From assembly GCF_001665535.1 (NCBI RefSeq), contig NZ_LZSQ01000056.1, positions 1-64,000 of the forward strand: DNA of 64,000 nt. Reading direction: 5' to 3'. Below are positions 62,076 through 64,000 of this stretch, piece by piece (the first letter of the stretch is position 1; every line of letters begins with the position of its first letter). The notes beneath the pieces are model-generated. The model was not told where the DNA came from. It saw only the letters and a program-made list of their open reading frames with translations, and did not search any database. The stretch is from Mycobacterium sp. 852002-51961_SCH5331710 (GTDB lineage: Bacteria > Actinomycetota > Actinomycetes > Mycobacteriales > Mycobacteriaceae). The position numbers and the translations under genes are program-made.

Positions 62076-62498
62076 CTAGCCGCCCGGCTTGTTGGTGAAC
62101 CAGACGTTCTCCTCGACCAGGCGGCGGCTGCGCCACCCGTCGGCGGTGCGCACGAGTTCGTGGTGGTAGTAGCCGCCGCAGAAGCTCGGATCGGTCATGC
62201 CCGGCAACTGCATCGGGTTGTAGAACATCGCCCGCACCCGCGCGCTGTCACCGTCGATGTCGGCCTCGACGTTCGTGATGTGGTGCATGCTCCACGGGAT
62301 CACACCGAAATTCGCGGCGAACCAGTCCACCACCTCGTCGCGGCTCCCGACGACGGCACCGGCCGACGAGTAGTCGATGTGCGCGTCGTCGGTGAACACC
62401 GACCGGTACAGCTCCCAGTCCTTGGTGTCGACCGCCCGGGCGTAGCGATGCAGCAGCGCGGCGATCTCGAGTTCGTCGCGGACCCGCCGATCGTTCAT
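62076..62498 (-). CDS. SnoaL-like (NTF2-fold) protein
   Basis: The protein has 140 residues. EIAALLHRYARAVDTKDWELY, FTDDAHIDYSSAGAVVG and the SMHHITNVEADIDGD stretch, ending GWRSRRLVEENVWF, are typical of SnoaL_4-type proteins. These are small hydratases, isomerases or binding proteins, often in aromatic or steroid metabolism. It is coupled to the aldehyde dehydrogenase by a four-base overlap. The exact function is unknown. Confidence 0.83.
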   Translation of the reverse strand: MNDRRVRDELEIAALLHRYARAVDTKDWELYRSVFTDDAHIDYSSAGAVVGSRDEVVDWFAANFGVIPWSMHHITNVEADIDGDSARVRAMFYNPMQLPGMTDPSFCGGYYHHELVRTADGWRSRRLVEENVWFTNKPGG

Positions 62499-63982
62499 TG
62501 GTCGGGCATGCCGATCGTCTTGGCCTCGAGGTACTCCTTGTAGCCCTCTTCGCCGTTGCGGTAGCCCAGCCCGCTCTGCTTGGTGCCGCCGAACGGGCTG
62601 TTGATGCCGAAGTGGCTCTTGCCGTTGATCGTCACGTTGCCGGTGCGCATCCGGCAGGCCACCGCGAACGCGCGCTCGACGTCACCGCCGCTGACCTCGC
62701 CCGATAGACCGTAGATCGTGTTGTTGGCGATCGCGATCGCCTCGTCGTCGGTGTCGTAGGGCGTGACCGTCAGCACCGGTCCGAAGATCTCCTCCTGCGC
62801 CACTTGTGAATTCGGGTCCACGTCGGCGAGCAGCGTCGGCTGCGTGTAGTAGCCCTTCGGCAGGTTCTCCGGAATGCCGCCGCCGGTGACCAGTCGCGCC
62901 CCCGAGTCGATGCCGCTCTTGATCAGGCCGAGCACCTTCTGGCGTTGGGTCTCGCTGATCTGCGGCCCCTGCATGTTGCCCGGCGTCCACGGATCGCCGA
63001 CGGGGAAGCCCTCCATCATCGTCTTGAGGATTTCGATGCCCTCGTCATAGTGGCTGCGCGGCAACAGGATCCGGCTCGGCAGGATGCAGGACTGGCCGCT
63101 CATCACGCACGCCATCATGGCCGCCATCGACAGCGCGGAGTTGAAATCGGCGTCATCGAGCACGATGTGGGCCGATTTGCCGCCGAGTTCCAACAGCGTC
63201 TTCTTCACAGTCGCTGCACCCGCGGCCAGGATCGCCCGGCCAGTGGCCGTCGAGCCGGTGAAGGTGATCATGTCGACGCGCGGATCGGCGGACAGCGCCG
63301 CACCGACCTCGTTGGCGTTGGACACCACCACGTTGAACACCCCGGCCGGGATGTCGGTCTCCTCGGCGACGATGCGGCCGTACTCGCTGCCCGACCAGGG
63401 CGTCAGCTGCGCCGGCTTGAGGACGACGGTGTTTCCGGCCATCAGAGCGGGCACGGTCTCGGCGACGTTGAGGTAGAACGGCACGTTCCACGGCGTGATG
63501 GCGCCGACCACGCCGACCGGCTCGTAGTGGATCTTGCGCCGGGCGGGGCCCAGCGGGGTCTCGTGCACACCGTTGTCGACCAGGTACTCGAAGTTGCGGC
63601 CGTGCTCGGCCCAGTGCTTGACCTCGTCGATCGGGCTCTCGATCTGGCTGCCGGACACCGACACCGGGCAGCCCACCTCGGTGATCAGGACGCGGCGCAA
63701 CCGCTCCTTATTGCGCTCGAGGGCCTCGTGCAGCTGGGTCAGGCAGTGGTAGCGGAAGTCGAGGTCGCGGGACCAGTCGGTCTCGTCGAAGGCTCGGCGG
63801 GCGGCGCCGACGGCGCGCGCCATGTCCTCGACCGTGCCGTCGGTGGCCCGGCCCGCGACCTCCTCGCTGGCCGGATGGATCACGTCGAACGTCGCGCCGC
63901 TGGCCGTGCTCTGTAGCTCGCCGTCGATCAGCATCCGCTCGTCGCCGGCCAGCACACCCGTATCGGTCTCAACCTGAGTCAT
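62495..63982 (-). CDS. NAD(P)-dependent aldehyde dehydrogenase
   Basis: The protein has 495 residues. TPWNVPFYLN, the general base Glu265 in LELGGKS, nucleophile Cys299 in SGQSC, and EEIFGPVLTV are all present, so it should be active. It is related to the enzyme at 12730 (both start the barrel with AFDETDWS). With the SnoaL-like partner it may belong to another degradative operon whose earlier genes lie outside the window. The start is 18 bases from the window end. Confidence 0.93.
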   Translation of the reverse strand: MTQVETDTGVLAGDERMLIDGELQSTASGATFDVIHPASEEVAGRATDGTVEDMARAVGAARRAFDETDWSRDLDFRYHCLTQLHEALERNKERLRRVLITEVGCPVSVSGSQIESPIDEVKHWAEHGRNFEYLVDNGVHETPLGPARRKIHYEPVGVVGAITPWNVPFYLNVAETVPALMAGNTVVLKPAQLTPWSGSEYGRIVAEETDIPAGVFNVVVSNANEVGAALSADPRVDMITFTGSTATGRAILAAGAATVKKTLLELGGKSAHIVLDDADFNSALSMAAMMACVMSGQSCILPSRILLPRSHYDEGIEILKTMMEGFPVGDPWTPGNMQGPQISETQRQKVLGLIKSGIDSGARLVTGGGIPENLPKGYYTQPTLLADVDPNSQVAQEEIFGPVLTVTPYDTDDEAIAIANNTIYGLSGEVSGGDVERAFAVACRMRTGNVTINGKSHFGINSPFGGTKQSGLGYRNGEEGYKEYLEAKTIGMPDQ

Positions 63983-64000
63983 GCGGACAGCTTTACAAAT

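Overview
The window is high-GC chromosomal DNA from an actinobacterium, almost certainly a fast-growing mycobacterium (Mycolicibacterium type). The reasons are the block from 31.5 to 62.0 kb, which matches gene for gene the M. tuberculosis order Rv2898c-Rv2880c (yraN, yifB, dprA, viuB, xerC, M23 peptidase, rpsB, tsf, amidase, MarR, pyrH, frr, cdsA, rlmN) with insertions; two mycobacterial hemophore-like proteins; a mycofactocin-type SDR; and an IdeR-like iron box. No rRNA, tRNA, CRISPR array, insertion sequence or prophage was seen. No gene-free stretch exceeds 300 bases; the longest is the 292-base rpsB leader.

Region 1 (1-20160) is a dense accessory cluster and the most interesting part. 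It holds three cytochromes P450, four short-chain dehydrogenases (one of the mycofactocin-coupled type), an aldehyde dehydrogenase, two luciferase-like flavin monooxygenases, two DapB-like oxidoreductases, a NorD-like VWA protein with a NorQ-like AAA ATPase, a LivJ-type binding protein with no signal peptide, two AveC-like membrane proteins, a 39-residue membrane peptide and two TetR-type regulators, one of them a tandem fusion of two TetR units. Most genes overlap or nearly touch. A 16-bp near-palindrome (consensus GAACARATNTTWGGTY) occurs in four promoters and, more weakly, before the tandem TetR. A second palindrome (TAATAGTG-N2-CACTATTA) lies at the other TetR gene and recurs in part at the divergent promoter near 1.1 kb. 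I infer one co-regulated oxidative pathway for an unknown hydrophobic, possibly terpenoid or steroid-like, compound.

Region 2 (20.2-31.4 kb) has small secreted proteins, a HAD phosphatase, a class III CoA-transferase with a thioesterase, and an iron block. In that block an IdeR-like box separates a hemophore-like gene from an FbpABC-type ferric iron importer operon, whose last gene is a rare adenylation-carrier-membrane acyltransferase fusion.

Region 3 (31.5-48.5 kb) is conserved housekeeping: YraN, YifB, DprA, siderophore-interacting protein, XerC, S2, EF-Ts, UMP kinase, ribosome recycling factor and CdsA. Inserted in it are a lactate 2-monooxygenase-like gene and a divergent MarR-methyltransferase pair that resembles Rv2887 and Rv0560c, with two palindromes between them. 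A TetR-methyltransferase pair closes the region.

Region 4 (48.6-59.9 kb) has an F420/flavin LLM enzyme, then a leftward run of glucose-dehydrogenase-like, GH15 trehalase-like, membrane, thiamine-diphosphate, enolase-superfamily, FAD/Fe-S dehydrogenase and ANTAR genes. I infer a carbohydrate or organic-acid oxidation unit. A MarR gene diverges from it.

Region 5 (59.9-64.0 kb) holds an EamA transporter, rlmN, a SnoaL-like protein and an aldehyde dehydrogenase.
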